Of a DNA stretch of 45,199 nucleotides, positions 13,426 through 20,885 are shown in pieces. Made by a program: the position numbers and the translations under genes. Within the stretch, counting starts at the first letter, position 1. Each line of letters opens with the position of its first letter. A model generated the notes under the pieces. That model had not been told where the DNA came from. It made no database searches and saw only the letters and a program-made list of their open reading frames with translations. The DNA is from a virus. The stretch spans positions 1-45,199 of the IMG/VR virus record IMGVR_UViG_3300005253_000078. The stretch is one strand, 5' to 3'.

Positions 13426-14514
13426 ATGGCAACGAAGAAGAAGGAGCAGCAAGAAGCACTAAGCACACACAACCTGTATCAGACCACAGTCTCTGGCTAC
13501 AAGGACATACTCAAGCGGATGATTAGCAATCTGCCGCCTGACAAATGCCCTGCCATGATTGGTATTGGTGCGGTGGGCATCGGCAAGACAGAGAGTGAGA
13601 CCTCTTTGTTCCGTGAACTTCTAGAGGCGGGTGTCGTCAAGTCCAACATCATCAGGCACTTGAGTCAGGTACACCCACTTGACACGGGTGGTGTCGGCAT
13701 TGACCCTGCCACTCGCACCATGTACTTCGCCAAGCCTCCCCTAGTAGATGAGGTGATGAACCTGCCTGGCCCGCGCATCCTGTTCCTCGATGAGATTGAC
13801 CGCATCCAGCCCATCGCACAGTCAGGCATGCTTCAGGTACTTAGTGAGAAGAAGCTCAATGGCTTCGACTTGGAGGATACCTATGTGATAGGCGCAGGCA
13901 ACGCATGGCACGCACAGTACACCTTCGAGATGGACAAAGCCTTCGCCTCTCGTCCTATCATCATGCACATCGAAACGTCTGTCCGTTCCTGGTTGGAGTG
14001 GGCACTCTCACGTGGAGTGCATGAGTCCGTAATCACAGCCATCCAACTGGCTCCTGACATCTTGAACCAGCATGATGACTTCAAAGACACTGACCTGCTC
14101 AAGGTGGCTGACCCCCGTGCATGGACAAACTTCTCCCATGCCCTCAACCACAAGGCTGCTGGGCCAGACGAGGCAGCCATGTTCGTCGGCGAGAACGCAG
14201 GCCGTAAGTACCAGCGCTACTATCAGTTCCGCAACGACTATAGTGAGTTGATTGAGCAGCTACTCGATGGTAAGCCCGTCAATACGGAAGACTCCAACCT
14301 CCTGCTCGCTGTCTACCTCACCACCGCTGGCCAAATCACCAAGATACCCCAAGCCTACAAGTTCCTCACCTTAGCCAAGAAGCAGATAGGCGATGAGAAG
14401 AGCTACATCGTTGGCCGCCTGCTCACCTATCGCATCCCTACAGTAGAGTTGCTCAAAGACGAAAAGATAAAGAGACTTCATCACTTGTTTCTGGAAAAGT
14501 ACAAAGGTGAGTAG
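13426..14514 (+). CDS. MoxR-type AAA+ ATPase (362 aa)
   Basis: ATP-driven remodelling chaperone of the MoxR/VWA type. Walker A GAVGIGKT (residues 48-55), Walker B RILFLDEID (117-125), followed by a sensor-like VIGAGNA segment (154-160). ATG behind AAAGGAGGGGTGACG. It is followed by a protein with HExxH and a VWA-like DNSGS motif, the standard MoxR partner. In hosts such pairs insert metals or remodel complexes; the phage target is unknown. Confidence 0.85.
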   Translation: MATKKKEQQEALSTHNLYQTTVSGYKDILKRMISNLPPDKCPAMIGIGAVGIGKTESETSLFRELLEAGVVKSNIIRHLSQVHPLDTGGVGIDPATRTMYFAKPPLVDEVMNLPGPRILFLDEIDRIQPIAQSGMLQVLSEKKLNGFDLEDTYVIGAGNAWHAQYTFEMDKAFASRPIIMHIETSVRSWLEWALSRGVHESVITAIQLAPDILNQHDDFKDTDLLKVADPRAWTNFSHALNHKAAGPDEAAMFVGENAGRKYQRYYQFRNDYSELIEQLLDGKPVNTEDSNLLLAVYLTTAGQITKIPQAYKFLTLAKKQIGDEKSYIVGRLLTYRIPTVELLKDEKIKRLHHLFLEKYKGE

Positions 14515-14659
14515 GGAGCTATGTAAGGCTGACCCTCCTCTTGGCCCCAACTACAATAAGCCTCATGTGCCAGTCGATGGCAGCTACGATGGGAAGCCCC
14601 GCCTTAGTTGTCTCTACTGTGGACGATGGTTAGACAAGGAGCCTATCAATGCAATATGA
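14507..14659 (+). CDS. Small CxxC protein between ATPase and VWA partner (50 aa)
   Basis: GTG start overlapping the ATPase stop by 8 bp and ending 11 bp inside the next gene, so it fills the only gap between them. C6 and CLYC (residues 35-38) suggest a zinc site; Pro/Asn-rich middle. Its codons also contain the ribosome-binding site of the next gene (AAGGAG). Moderately supported. Confidence 0.5.
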   Translation: MSRELCKADPPLGPNYNKPHVPVDGSYDGKPRLSCLYCGRWLDKEPINAI

Positions 14660-15839
14660 CCTGATGGAACAGATTAAGAAGTGGCGCAGAGGTGTATGCA
14701 AGGCCATCCCTGCATTCGATGCCATCCTCTATGCAGCTACCTACGAAGAGGACAAGTCAATCCAGACTCTTGGAATTAACAATGAGACTCTCAAGATTAA
14801 GGTGAATCCAGAGTTCGTTGCCAAGCAGACTGAGGCCGACATAACTTTCATCCTGGCGCACGAAGCTGCCCACTTCCTATGCGACCACCTTCGACGCCGC
14901 CAAGCTATGGCGCGCCAAGAAGGAGACGACTATCGCCATGACCTCGCCACTGGTGCTCAAGAGTACGCCGTCAACACCCTGGTCGAGAGCCTGTCTGGTT
15001 GGAACACCCCGAAGGGCACTGAGTACCAGCCGGTAGAGAAGTGGAAGATGCTCGCTTGGGAAGAGATATACAAAGAGATGAAGAAAGACCCCGCCAATAA
15101 GCTGCCTCCAGTCCTATGCTTATGCGGTGGGGATGGCAAGGATGGTGATGGCAAACCACAGACAGGCGTGGCACAGATGATAGCGGAACAGGCACGTGAG
15201 GCCACCACCAAGACTCTTCAACAGGGCATCAGTGGCCAGCCCCCTGGCGACCAAGTAGGTGAGCTACGACAGCTCCTACTTGATAGGCTTGGCTTGCTCA
15301 AGCCTCCCGATTGGCGTCGCCAACTGGCTCGCTACTTGACCGCACTCGACACCAACTGCAAGCACTTCGACCCCCGCTCCATCTACCGCCGTGCCATGTG
15401 TGATGGACGCTACATGGTACTGCCCAACCTAGCCAGCGAACCCATAGCTCGCCGCTTCGCCCTCTCTCTTGACAACAGCGGCTCCGTATGTGACGAGATG
15501 TTCACTCAGATACTAGGCACCGTCCACTCTGCCACCCAACAGCTAGGCTTCAAGGAACTCTATGTCTACCACTTCACCTGCGCCATCATCAAGCGTCTCC
15601 GCCTGACCACGGCCAGTCAAATCAAGAAGATAGCCCGTGAGGGCAGCGGCGGCACCGACATCCACGAGGTAGATATGCAGGCCAAGAAGGATGCTTGTAT
15701 GTTCAACATCATCGTCACCGATGGCTACGTCGAGTGGCTGACCAGCTATGCCGTGCCTACCCTGGTGGTACTGACCGTCGAGGATGTGCAGCCACCACCT
15801 AAAGTCCACAACCTGGTCGGTACTGTCTATGTCTCGTGA
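14649..15839 (+). CDS. VWA-like metallopeptidase-type protein, MoxR partner (396 aa)
   Basis: N-terminal zinc-protease-like domain with HEAAH (residues 71-75) and a likely third ligand in the GAQEYAVNTL helix (about 102-111). A Gly/Asp-rich linker (about 159-205) leads to a C-terminal VWA-like domain with the MIDAS-type DNSGS (275-279) and a GGTD element (about 338). This matches the DUF2201-type putative metallopeptidase that pairs with MoxR ATPases. Translation is linked to the ATPase through the 50-aa gene. Confidence 0.85.
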   Translation: MQYDLMEQIKKWRRGVCKAIPAFDAILYAATYEEDKSIQTLGINNETLKIKVNPEFVAKQTEADITFILAHEAAHFLCDHLRRRQAMARQEGDDYRHDLATGAQEYAVNTLVESLSGWNTPKGTEYQPVEKWKMLAWEEIYKEMKKDPANKLPPVLCLCGGDGKDGDGKPQTGVAQMIAEQAREATTKTLQQGISGQPPGDQVGELRQLLLDRLGLLKPPDWRRQLARYLTALDTNCKHFDPRSIYRRAMCDGRYMVLPNLASEPIARRFALSLDNSGSVCDEMFTQILGTVHSATQQLGFKELYVYHFTCAIIKRLRLTTASQIKKIAREGSGGTDIHEVDMQAKKDACMFNIIVTDGYVEWLTSYAVPTLVVLTVEDVQPPPKVHNLVGTVYVS

Positions 15840-15858
15840 TGTGGGGTGGGTGGTTGGG

Positions 15859-16053
15859 ATGGTTGAAACAGTAGAGAAGGCTTGGTTCAACAATCCTAAG
15901 AAAACAATCGAGCCTTATCCTGAGTGCAACTGGTGCGACACGGAACTGTCCAATCCTGATACCCTGTTGGTGATGCTGACTCAGGTAGGTGCCAGCTCCC
16001 CAATGGGTTGGGTGTGTGAGTCATGCGCCAGAGAGAGGAACTTGATATGGTAA
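15859..16053 (+). CDS. LW9: small zinc-finger-like protein with C-terminal Trp (64 aa)
   Basis: Start uncertain: ATG 15859 gives the usual M-V opening, GTG 15841 is possible. C23-x2-C26, C53-x2-C56 with ARERNLIW. 7-nt overlap with LW10 (ATGGTAA). Confidence 0.7.
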   Translation: MVETVEKAWFNNPKKTIEPYPECNWCDTELSNPDTLLVMLTQVGASSPMGWVCESCARERNLIW

Positions 16054-16244
16054 TCAAGGTGCACCACGTCAAGGCTGACCCCTTATGGTTAGGCCACGAG
16101 GAAAGGGATGCGAGATTTGGTTGGACTTGTCCAGAGTGTAAAGTCCAATACTACTGGAGTCAATCGTGGAGCTATGCGGGGCCAATAGAGGACGGCGGTT
16201 ATATATGTCTCGACTGTGCCCATCGGCTAGGCTTGCTATGGTAG
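16047..16244 (+). CDS. LW10: small zinc-finger-like protein with C-terminal Trp (65 aa)
   Basis: ATG within the LW9 stop. C28-P-E-C31 and C54-x2-C57, then AHRLGLLW. Aromatic middle (YYWSQSWSY). Its stop is one base from the -35 of the promoter at 16246. Confidence 0.75.
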   Translation: MVIKVHHVKADPLWLGHEERDARFGWTCPECKVQYYWSQSWSYAGPIEDGGYICLDCAHRLGLLW

Positions 16245-16245
16245 C

Positions 16246-16274
16246 TTGACTTCCCTTTCATAGTGTGCTATACT
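16246..16274 (+). promoter_or_regulatory. Internal sigma70-type promoter (leaderless for the nuclease gene)
   Basis: TTGACT (16246-16251), 17-bp spacer ending TGTGC, TATACT (16269-16274). The ATG of the nuclease at 16282 coincides with the predicted start site and has no ribosome-binding site, implying a leaderless mRNA. Starts one base after the LW10 stop. Confidence 0.8.
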
Positions 16275-16281
16275 AGGCACT

Positions 16282-17088
16282 ATGAATCTCGACTTCTCCA
16301 GGTATGATGCCTTCCACCGCAACATGGAGAAGTATAGGCTGCACTACCTTCTCAATCTTACGCCAGCCACACCGAACTACTACTTACAGCGGGGAATTTC
16401 TTTCCATCTTATGCTTGAGCATCATAGCAAGGGTAGGAGTGGAGCAGAAATTGAACTCCTGGTGAAGAGAGAGGTGCAAGACCTCAAGGCTATCGCTGCT
16501 GCCAAGCGCATGTTCGCACACTGGCTCCAACGCTATAACCCAAGCGGCCCCATCATACTAGCTGCCGAGCCGGAGTTCCTCCAACAACTGCCCAACTCAC
16601 CTCACTCCATCTGTGGCAAGATAGACCAGATACTGGAGATAGATGGTCGCCAATGGGTGGGCGAGGTCAAGACTACCAACTCACGTAACACCTTCGCTAA
16701 GATAAGCACTCAGTGGCAGACGCGTAAGCAGGCAGAGTTCGAGCTGATAGGCGCGCAGGCTCTCGGCTACAAGCCGCTTGGTCTACTGGTACGCACGGTA
16801 GTTGAGTCCTCACCGCCCGTCATATGGGAGCTGGTAGTCAAGCGTACCGAGTACCAACTAGAGTTGATGCGGCTGGCTATCCACCAAACGTGTGAGATGA
16901 TAGAGTTCATGCGCCGTACCTTCGGCATAGACCAGCCGTGGCCCCACTCTGAGAACTCATGGCCCTGCATGAACAAGGAGAAGTGCGAGTATGGTAAAAT
17001 CTGTGGCATCAGCAGACCGGAGCAAGACACGTCGGGCTTTAAGCAACGAGAGGAGCACCTGGCCATCCTTCGTCCAGCTCCGCACTAA
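16282..17088 (+). CDS. PD-(D/E)XK nuclease, RecB/Cas4-like (268 aa)
   Basis: Predicted DNA exonuclease for recombination or processing. H42 in the RGISFHLMLE segment, D115 in GKID, E128-V-K130 in GEVKTT, then Gln-rich QWQTRKQ motif: the order H...D...ExK...Q of RecB-type nucleases. The C-terminal C-x5-C-x5-C (CMNKEKCEYGKIC) recalls the Fe-S cysteines of Cas4/AddB, although the fourth N-terminal Cys is not obvious. Probably works with the Sak4-like ATPase next in line. Confidence 0.85.
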   Translation: MNLDFSRYDAFHRNMEKYRLHYLLNLTPATPNYYLQRGISFHLMLEHHSKGRSGAEIELLVKREVQDLKAIAAAKRMFAHWLQRYNPSGPIILAAEPEFLQQLPNSPHSICGKIDQILEIDGRQWVGEVKTTNSRNTFAKISTQWQTRKQAEFELIGAQALGYKPLGLLVRTVVESSPPVIWELVVKRTEYQLELMRLAIHQTCEMIEFMRRTFGIDQPWPHSENSWPCMNKEKCEYGKICGISRPEQDTSGFKQREEHLAILRPAPH

Positions 17089-17098
17089 AGTGGGTTGG

Positions 17099-17254
17099 AT
17101 GAAGCTCGGCTCTTGGATTCCCGACTGTTGTGGAAGAGAAATTTCCTACCCATTTGATTACCTTGAGTTTGCTGGAGCCTACAGAGGCTCGAAAGGTTTT
17201 ATGACTAGCCATATGTGTGAGGACTGTGCTCGCAAGCATGGCCTGATATGGTAA
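17099..17254 (+). CDS. LW11: small zinc-finger-like protein with C-terminal Trp (51 aa)
   Basis: ATG 17099 (GTG 17090 also possible). The first knuckle is C10-C11 rather than CxxC; C40-x2-C43 then ARKHGLIW. 7-nt overlap with LW12. Confidence 0.7.
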   Translation: MKLGSWIPDCCGREISYPFDYLEFAGAYRGSKGFMTSHMCEDCARKHGLIW

Positions 17255-17481
17255 AAGATACTCGCTACCCACGCAAAAGAAACCCCACAATAGACCGAAC
17301 TTCCCGTCGGTTTCGGTCGGTCGCTGCGGATTTCCCAACCTACCGATGCACCTCATGCGGCAAGCCGTTGAGGTTCGCAGCCGAAGCCTATGAGTTGGAG
17401 GAACGGCGCTTTCTCAAAGGAGAAGGACACCATTGGGCTTGTGAAGAATGTGTGTATGGTAAGCTAGGGCTGCTATGGTGA
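17248..17481 (+). CDS. LW12: small zinc-finger-like protein with C-terminal Trp (77 aa)
   Basis: Starts in LW11's ATGGTAA. Arg-rich N-terminus (residues 5-23), C34-x2-C37, C65-x2-C68, VYGKLGLLW. It has one residue more than the others between the last Cys and Trp. The basic arm suggests nucleic-acid contact. Confidence 0.75.
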   Translation: MVKDTRYPRKRNPTIDRTSRRFRSVAADFPTYRCTSCGKPLRFAAEAYELEERRFLKGEGHHWACEECVYGKLGLLW

Positions 17482-17484
17482 CTT

Positions 17485-17688
17485 ATGATGAATATAGATA
17501 AATGGCTCGCGTGGGTTCAGGAGGTTGGAGTCACACAGACGACAGATGCTCTGATGGCTTGTGACGTTTGTGAGAAAGAAAACCTTACAAATAAGTGGTT
17601 AAATCACAAGTGGCTAAACGCTTATGGGAGGCAGGGAATACCTAGAGTTTGTCTCAAACATGGCCAGGAACTTAACTTATTATGGTGA
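17485..17688 (+). CDS. LW13: small zinc-finger-like protein with C-terminal Trp (67 aa)
   Basis: ATG 17485 lies after the LW12 stop; the ATG formed in the ATGGTGA junction leads only to a stop after eight codons. C26-D-V-C29, C56-x2-H59, GQELNLLW. Visibly AT-richer than the enzyme genes. Its stop abuts the promoter at 17690. Confidence 0.75.
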   Translation: MMNIDKWLAWVQEVGVTQTTDALMACDVCEKENLTNKWLNHKWLNAYGRQGIPRVCLKHGQELNLLW

Positions 17689-17689
17689 C

Positions 17690-17718
17690 TTGACTTTCAC
17701 TCTCAACTGTGGTACAAT
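17690..17718 (+). promoter_or_regulatory. Internal sigma70-type promoter before the Sak4-like gene
   Basis: TTGACT (17690-17695), 17-bp spacer ending TGTGG, TACAAT (17713-17718). The transcript carries an AAGGAG site before the ATG at 17742. Begins directly after LW13. Confidence 0.8.
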
Positions 17719-17741
17719 GGCTGTGAATTCAAGGAGACTTT

Positions 17742-18479
17742 ATGTCACAGCTAATCATGCCACAAGCCAGCGGTGCGGTGGGTGTCAAGCTCAACCTCGC
17801 CATCAAGAACACACGTGAGCTAGACCAGGCACACGCTCATATCCTCTTGTTCGGAGAGACTAAGAGCGGCAAGACCACCTGCGCCACCAGCATCGTCGAG
17901 CCTGCCCTCATCCGAGTGGTCAGCACCCAACCCGAAGAGCAGCTAGCCCACCTTAAGAAGTTAGGCATAGACTACGTGAGAGTGAGGACGGCGAGAGAGG
18001 TAGACCATGTGCTCGATGCCCCTCGTCAGTTCTTCTCCGGCGAGTGGAACACTCTAGTCATTGATGACTACACAGAACTCATCAACTTCTATGAGACACG
18101 CTTCCGTAACGAGATAAAGGATGGCCGTCAAGTATACAAGGCTATCAAAGACCACGCTCGCAACTCTCTTGAGGCCCTGCTCGAAGGTGACTATCACCTG
18201 ATAGTGACCGCACTAGAGAGGTCGCTCGAAGATGACTTCAAGCTGCCGTGGATTAAGCCCGACCTCCCCCCCTCCACCATGTCCCTGATAACAAGCAAGT
18301 TCTCATTCATCTTCTACTGTCTCGGCTCGCCCAACTTCAAGCTCCGCACTCGTAGGGATGTATCCCGCCGTATCTTTGCCGGAAATCGTTTGCCTAAGGG
18401 GAACGCCAATGCCTTCTCAGACGAAGAAACCTCTGACCTCAAGCAGCTCTGGGCCAAGTACCAGCAAGCCATACGTTAA
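17742..18479 (+). CDS. Sak4-like / AAA_24 recombination ATPase (245 aa)
   Basis: RecA-fold single-strand annealing or recombination ATPase. Walker A GETKSGKTT (residues 38-46), Walker B NTLVIDDYTEL (about 103-113), and a sensor-like LIVTALERSLED segment. Length and layout fit phage nucleotide-binding proteins of the Sak4 group, which usually sit beside a ssDNA-binding protein and an exonuclease, as here. Has its own promoter. Confidence 0.8.
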   Translation: MSQLIMPQASGAVGVKLNLAIKNTRELDQAHAHILLFGETKSGKTTCATSIVEPALIRVVSTQPEEQLAHLKKLGIDYVRVRTAREVDHVLDAPRQFFSGEWNTLVIDDYTELINFYETRFRNEIKDGRQVYKAIKDHARNSLEALLEGDYHLIVTALERSLEDDFKLPWIKPDLPPSTMSLITSKFSFIFYCLGSPNFKLRTRRDVSRRIFAGNRLPKGNANAFSDEETSDLKQLWAKYQQAIR

Positions 18480-18669
18480 GATACTCCGCCGCTTTGAGTA
18501 TGACCCGACACAATGTTTCTTCTGTCATAAGTTAAGGGTTCTTTGTCACTGGATTACTCATGACGCCACGATTGACCTCGATAGTATGCGGATATCTGCC
18601 CTTCGAGGACGAGGTAATTGTGAGAGAGCATGTGATGAGTGCATGCGAGAGTTGGGGCTGCTATGGTAA
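18409..18669 (+). CDS. LW14: small zinc-finger-like protein with C-terminal Trp (86 aa)
   Basis: The conserved part begins near 18475 but the only standard start in frame is ATG 18409, which overlaps the ATPase gene by 71 bp; a non-standard start near its stop is possible. C36-x2-C39, C75-x2-C78, MRELGLLW. 7-nt overlap with LW15. Confidence 0.65.
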   Translation: MPSQTKKPLTSSSSGPSTSKPYVKILRRFEYDPTQCFFCHKLRVLCHWITHDATIDLDSMRISALRGRGNCERACDECMRELGLLW

Positions 18670-18854
18670 AGTCGGTTGTCCGCTTCACGAAGATAAGCTG
18701 GAACTCTAACACTCTATGTGGTGCTATAGGTGGTGCGGCTACAGTACCAGATGGGTGTAATAAATCTCGCGCCGAGTATGACATAGAATTCACGAACCTC
18801 ATCACACAGTGGTACTGTCACCATTGTGCCGCAGAGTTGGTGGCTATATGGTAA
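18663..18854 (+). CDS. LW15: divergent LW-family protein (63 aa)
   Basis: ATG in the ATGGTAA junction. First pair is widely spaced (C19, C32) with a Gly/Ala loop between; C52-x2-C55 then AAELVAIW, a rare loss of the Gly. Its stop overlaps the RlpA-like start. Confidence 0.7.
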   Translation: MVKSVVRFTKISWNSNTLCGAIGGAATVPDGCNKSRAEYDIEFTNLITQWYCHHCAAELVAIW

Positions 18855-19273
18855 GATGGTTGGTACTGCTGCTCATGCTACTGCCTCACACTGGCGGCAC
18901 ACTACCGCCTATCGAAGAACTTAAGTGGAAGGAGATAGAACATGGCTTGGCTTCGTGGTATGGCGGTCACTATATTGGTCGTCGGACTGCTAGCGGTAGT
19001 GTCTACACCGGCAGGGACAGCACGGTTGCACATCGTCAGTTACCTTTCGGGACTCTTATTCGTTTGGTTCGTCGTGGAGTTGGTGGTAGATATTCGACAG
19101 GAGTGGTAGCGATAGTAACTGACCGAGGCCCCTACTGTGAGTACGTCGGCTCTTACTTCTACTCATGTAGGCAGCGCCGTATCGTGGACGTGAGCGAGAG
19201 GGTAGCAGAGGAGTTAGGATTCAAAAAGAGAGGTGTAGCTTATGTATCACTTGAGATACTTGACCTTGATTAG
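18848..19273 (+). CDS. RlpA-like double-psi beta-barrel cell-wall enzyme (141 aa)
   Basis: Secreted peptidoglycan enzyme candidate. Start in the ATGGTAA of LW15, followed by a signal peptide (residues 1-17, MVRWLVLLLMLLPHTGG). ASWYGGHYIGRRTASG (35-50), AHRQLPFG (61-68) and TDRGPY (91-96) are the RlpA core; H62 and D92 occupy the catalytic positions, so activity is plausible. There is no lipobox Cys and no SPOR domain, unlike host RlpA. RlpA proteins cleave denuded septal glycan; here it may serve lysis or envelope weakening. Confidence 0.85.
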   Translation: MVRWLVLLLMLLPHTGGTLPPIEELKWKEIEHGLASWYGGHYIGRRTASGSVYTGRDSTVAHRQLPFGTLIRLVRRGVGGRYSTGVVAIVTDRGPYCEYVGSYFYSCRQRRIVDVSERVAEELGFKKRGVAYVSLEILDLD

Positions 19274-19646
19274 CTGTCTTGTCCTGGCTATGGGTGTGGC
19301 GGCACAGCAACCGGAGGAGAGCCACATGCAGGACAGTGGCAAGAGCAACAAGAAGTGGGTGCCCTTCAACATGGTACTGAAGGACATCTCTGTCTGGCGC
19401 GACGATGGCGTCCATGAGTATGCCTGTCAGATACTAGACTGGAACATCATGGCCAATCCGCATCCTGTCCTGAAGATTATGATTCCTCCCTCCAACATCT
19501 TCAGTCCCATTCGCATAGCCTTCAAGCTCTCATGGAAAGAGGAACGCCCTACCTACTGGATGGGCATCAATGGAGTGAGTAAATACACATGCAAATTTCG
19601 AGTCAAGCAGGGAGTAGTGCAGATACGCCTACAGGTCTACGAATAA
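19242..19646 (+). CDS. Secreted/periplasmic hypothetical protein (134 aa)
   Basis: ATG behind AGAGGTG, overlapping the RlpA-like gene by 32 bp. Signal peptide (residues 5-22, ending GVAAQQ), then a beta-rich domain with two Cys (about residues 62 and 116), which could form a disulphide. Likely acts in the periplasm with the RlpA-like enzyme, perhaps as a spanin-like or accessory lysis factor. Not recognised. Confidence 0.7.
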   Translation: MYHLRYLTLISCLVLAMGVAAQQPEESHMQDSGKSNKKWVPFNMVLKDISVWRDDGVHEYACQILDWNIMANPHPVLKIMIPPSNIFSPIRIAFKLSWKEERPTYWMGINGVSKYTCKFRVKQGVVQIRLQVYE

Positions 19647-19660
19647 GGGGTCGCCTTGAA

Positions 19661-19795
19661 TTGAGGGCCCTGGGCTGCGACCGCTGCCGAGTGGTGCATG
19701 ATGAGCCTCGCTGGTGGATTGTAGGCGAAAACATAGGAGCGCCAGGCGTTGCTTGGTGTCGTGAGTGTTGCCAACGTGAGGGCCTGCTATGGTGA
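19661..19795 (+). CDS. LW16: small zinc-finger-like protein with C-terminal Trp (about 44 aa)
   Basis: The start is unclear; TTG 19661 behind AAGGGG is the best option and makes it the shortest member. C6-x2-C9, C33-x2-C36 (plus C37), QREGLLW. It shows the minimal family core: two knuckles about 24 residues apart and the Trp end. 7-nt overlap with LW17. Confidence 0.65.
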   Translation: MRALGCDRCRVVHDEPRWWIVGENIGAPGVAWCRECCQREGLLW

Positions 19796-19965
19796 CAGCA
19801 GTACGAGTCGCGCCAGATTGGGTGGGAGACTGGGATTGTACGAGGTGTGGAGGAGAAATTAAGAAGGGCATGCCACGCTTCCAACGGGACGAAAAGATAC
19901 CTGGGGCTAAAGGTTACTGGTACTGCTGTCTAAACTGTGCAAGGGAGCTAGGATTACTATGGTGA
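19789..19965 (+). CDS. LW17: small zinc-finger-like protein with C-terminal Trp (58 aa)
   Basis: Begins and ends in ATGGTGA junctions. C17-T-R-C20, C47-x2-C50, ARELGLLW, a typical ending. Trp-rich N-terminus. Confidence 0.75.
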   Translation: MVTAVRVAPDWVGDWDCTRCGGEIKKGMPRFQRDEKIPGAKGYWYCCLNCARELGLLW

Positions 19966-20180
19966 GACCAATCTTCTTCATAAGAAAGAAACTGCTATAT
20001 ACAGTTGACTGTAATAGATGTAATGATGCTGATGACAAAGGCTACTACAAGGTGGCGTCCAAGGTTAAGAGAAAAGGTGTCTCAATGAAGTCGTCAGAGG
20101 AATTTGCAAAAGACGGTAAGCCATACTACGTAGGCTTCTGGTGCGTAGATTGTATGCAGGCGGCGAATCTATTATGGTAA
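19959..20180 (+). CDS. LW18: small zinc-finger-like protein with C-terminal Trp (73 aa)
   Basis: C18-N-R-C21, basic middle (KVKRKG), C62-x2-C65, then MQAANLLW, where the Gly is replaced by Asn. Its stop overlaps the next, unrelated gene by 7 nt. Confidence 0.75.
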   Translation: MVRPIFFIRKKLLYTVDCNRCNDADDKGYYKVASKVKRKGVSMKSSEEFAKDGKPYYVGFWCVDCMQAANLLW

Positions 20181-20431
20181 AGTACCGAGAGCTGCAACCA
20201 GGCGACAGAGTTCGTCTGCTTTGGATAGACTCCGATAGCACATCAGAGTGGCAGAACTCCACAGAGTTTGACAAGATGGGCGAGCGTCCTCTAGTCACCA
20301 TCGAGGCCACCATCTACAAACGCATCAAGAATGGCGTCCTCATCTACAATGCCAAGTCCGAGGATGGTGAGCAGTACGGCGGCTGTTGGTTCATTCCCCG
20401 CGTCTGTATCAAGCGCATCGAGAGGCTATGA
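20174..20431 (+). CDS. Hypothetical SH3-like beta protein (85 aa)
   Basis: Starts in the ATGGTAA of LW18. LQPGDRVRLLWIDSD (residues 7-21), then beta strands ending WFIPRVCIKRIERL. Pattern resembles small SH3-like barrels seen in phage genomes. Not a LW member. ATGA overlap with LW19. Confidence 0.65.
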   Translation: MVKYRELQPGDRVRLLWIDSDSTSEWQNSTEFDKMGERPLVTIEATIYKRIKNGVLIYNAKSEDGEQYGGCWFIPRVCIKRIERL

Positions 20432-20628
20432 CGAAGAAACAAGAAACAGGGATACGGGCCTATATTAGTTCATGCAATACTAAGTGGGTGGCTCCTCCAG
20501 AAAAGTATAATGTGTGCGATGTATGTGATTTCGCCCGGCAGCGCAAAAACTTTAAAAGATGGGTGATGAGTGACCAGCCGCCCTTCTTGTGTGATGAGCA
20601 TGCTTGTGAGCTAGGACTTTTATGGTAA
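20428..20628 (+). CDS. LW19: small zinc-finger-like protein with C-terminal Trp (66 aa)
   Basis: ATGA start. C30-D-V-C33, basic middle (RQRKNFKRW), C55-x2-H58, ACELGLLW. The N-terminal helix TGIRAYISSC resembles LW6/LW7 openings. Confidence 0.75.
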   Translation: MTKKQETGIRAYISSCNTKWVAPPEKYNVCDVCDFARQRKNFKRWVMSDQPPFLCDEHACELGLLW

Positions 20629-20641
20629 ATGAAAGGTTCTT

Positions 20642-20806
20642 ATGCTAACGCCTGGTTATAGTAAAGTAGATAATGACTTTACGTGTCCGGGTTGTCTGCT
20701 CTTAGTAGTAGCAGGCCGACCATTCTGGTGGGCAAGGAAGCAGATTTGCAGAGGACGCCATTACTGTTGTCTATCTTGTGCAAGTCAGCTCGGTTTAATT
20801 TGGTAA
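20642..20806 (+). CDS. LW20: small zinc-finger-like protein with C-terminal Trp (54 aa)
   Basis: ATG after AAAGGTTCTT. C15-P-G-C18, C43-x2-C46, ASQLGLIW. The Trp codon is preceded by T (ATTTGG), so no start codon is formed, but Trp is retained. Followed by the promoter at 20817. Confidence 0.7.
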   Translation: MLTPGYSKVDNDFTCPGCLLLVVAGRPFWWARKQICRGRHYCCLSCASQLGLIW

Positions 20807-20816
20807 ATGAAAACCC

Positions 20817-20845
20817 TTGACTTTTGCTGACGCGTGTGGTAAAAT
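20817..20845 (+). promoter_or_regulatory. Internal sigma70-type promoter before the SSB-like gene
   Basis: TTGACT (20817-20822), 17-bp spacer ending TGTGG, TAAAAT (20840-20845). Leader with a GAGGAG site before ATG 20886. A strong separate promoter fits an abundantly needed protein. Confidence 0.8.
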
Positions 20846-20885
20846 ACCCTCGTAAGTCGAAAACAAAACGAGGAGACAATAACAC

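Noticed and set aside
17475-17501. ATGGTGA at the LW12 stop as the start of LW13
   Set aside because: That frame stops after eight codons; LW13 starts at the ATG ten bases later in another frame.
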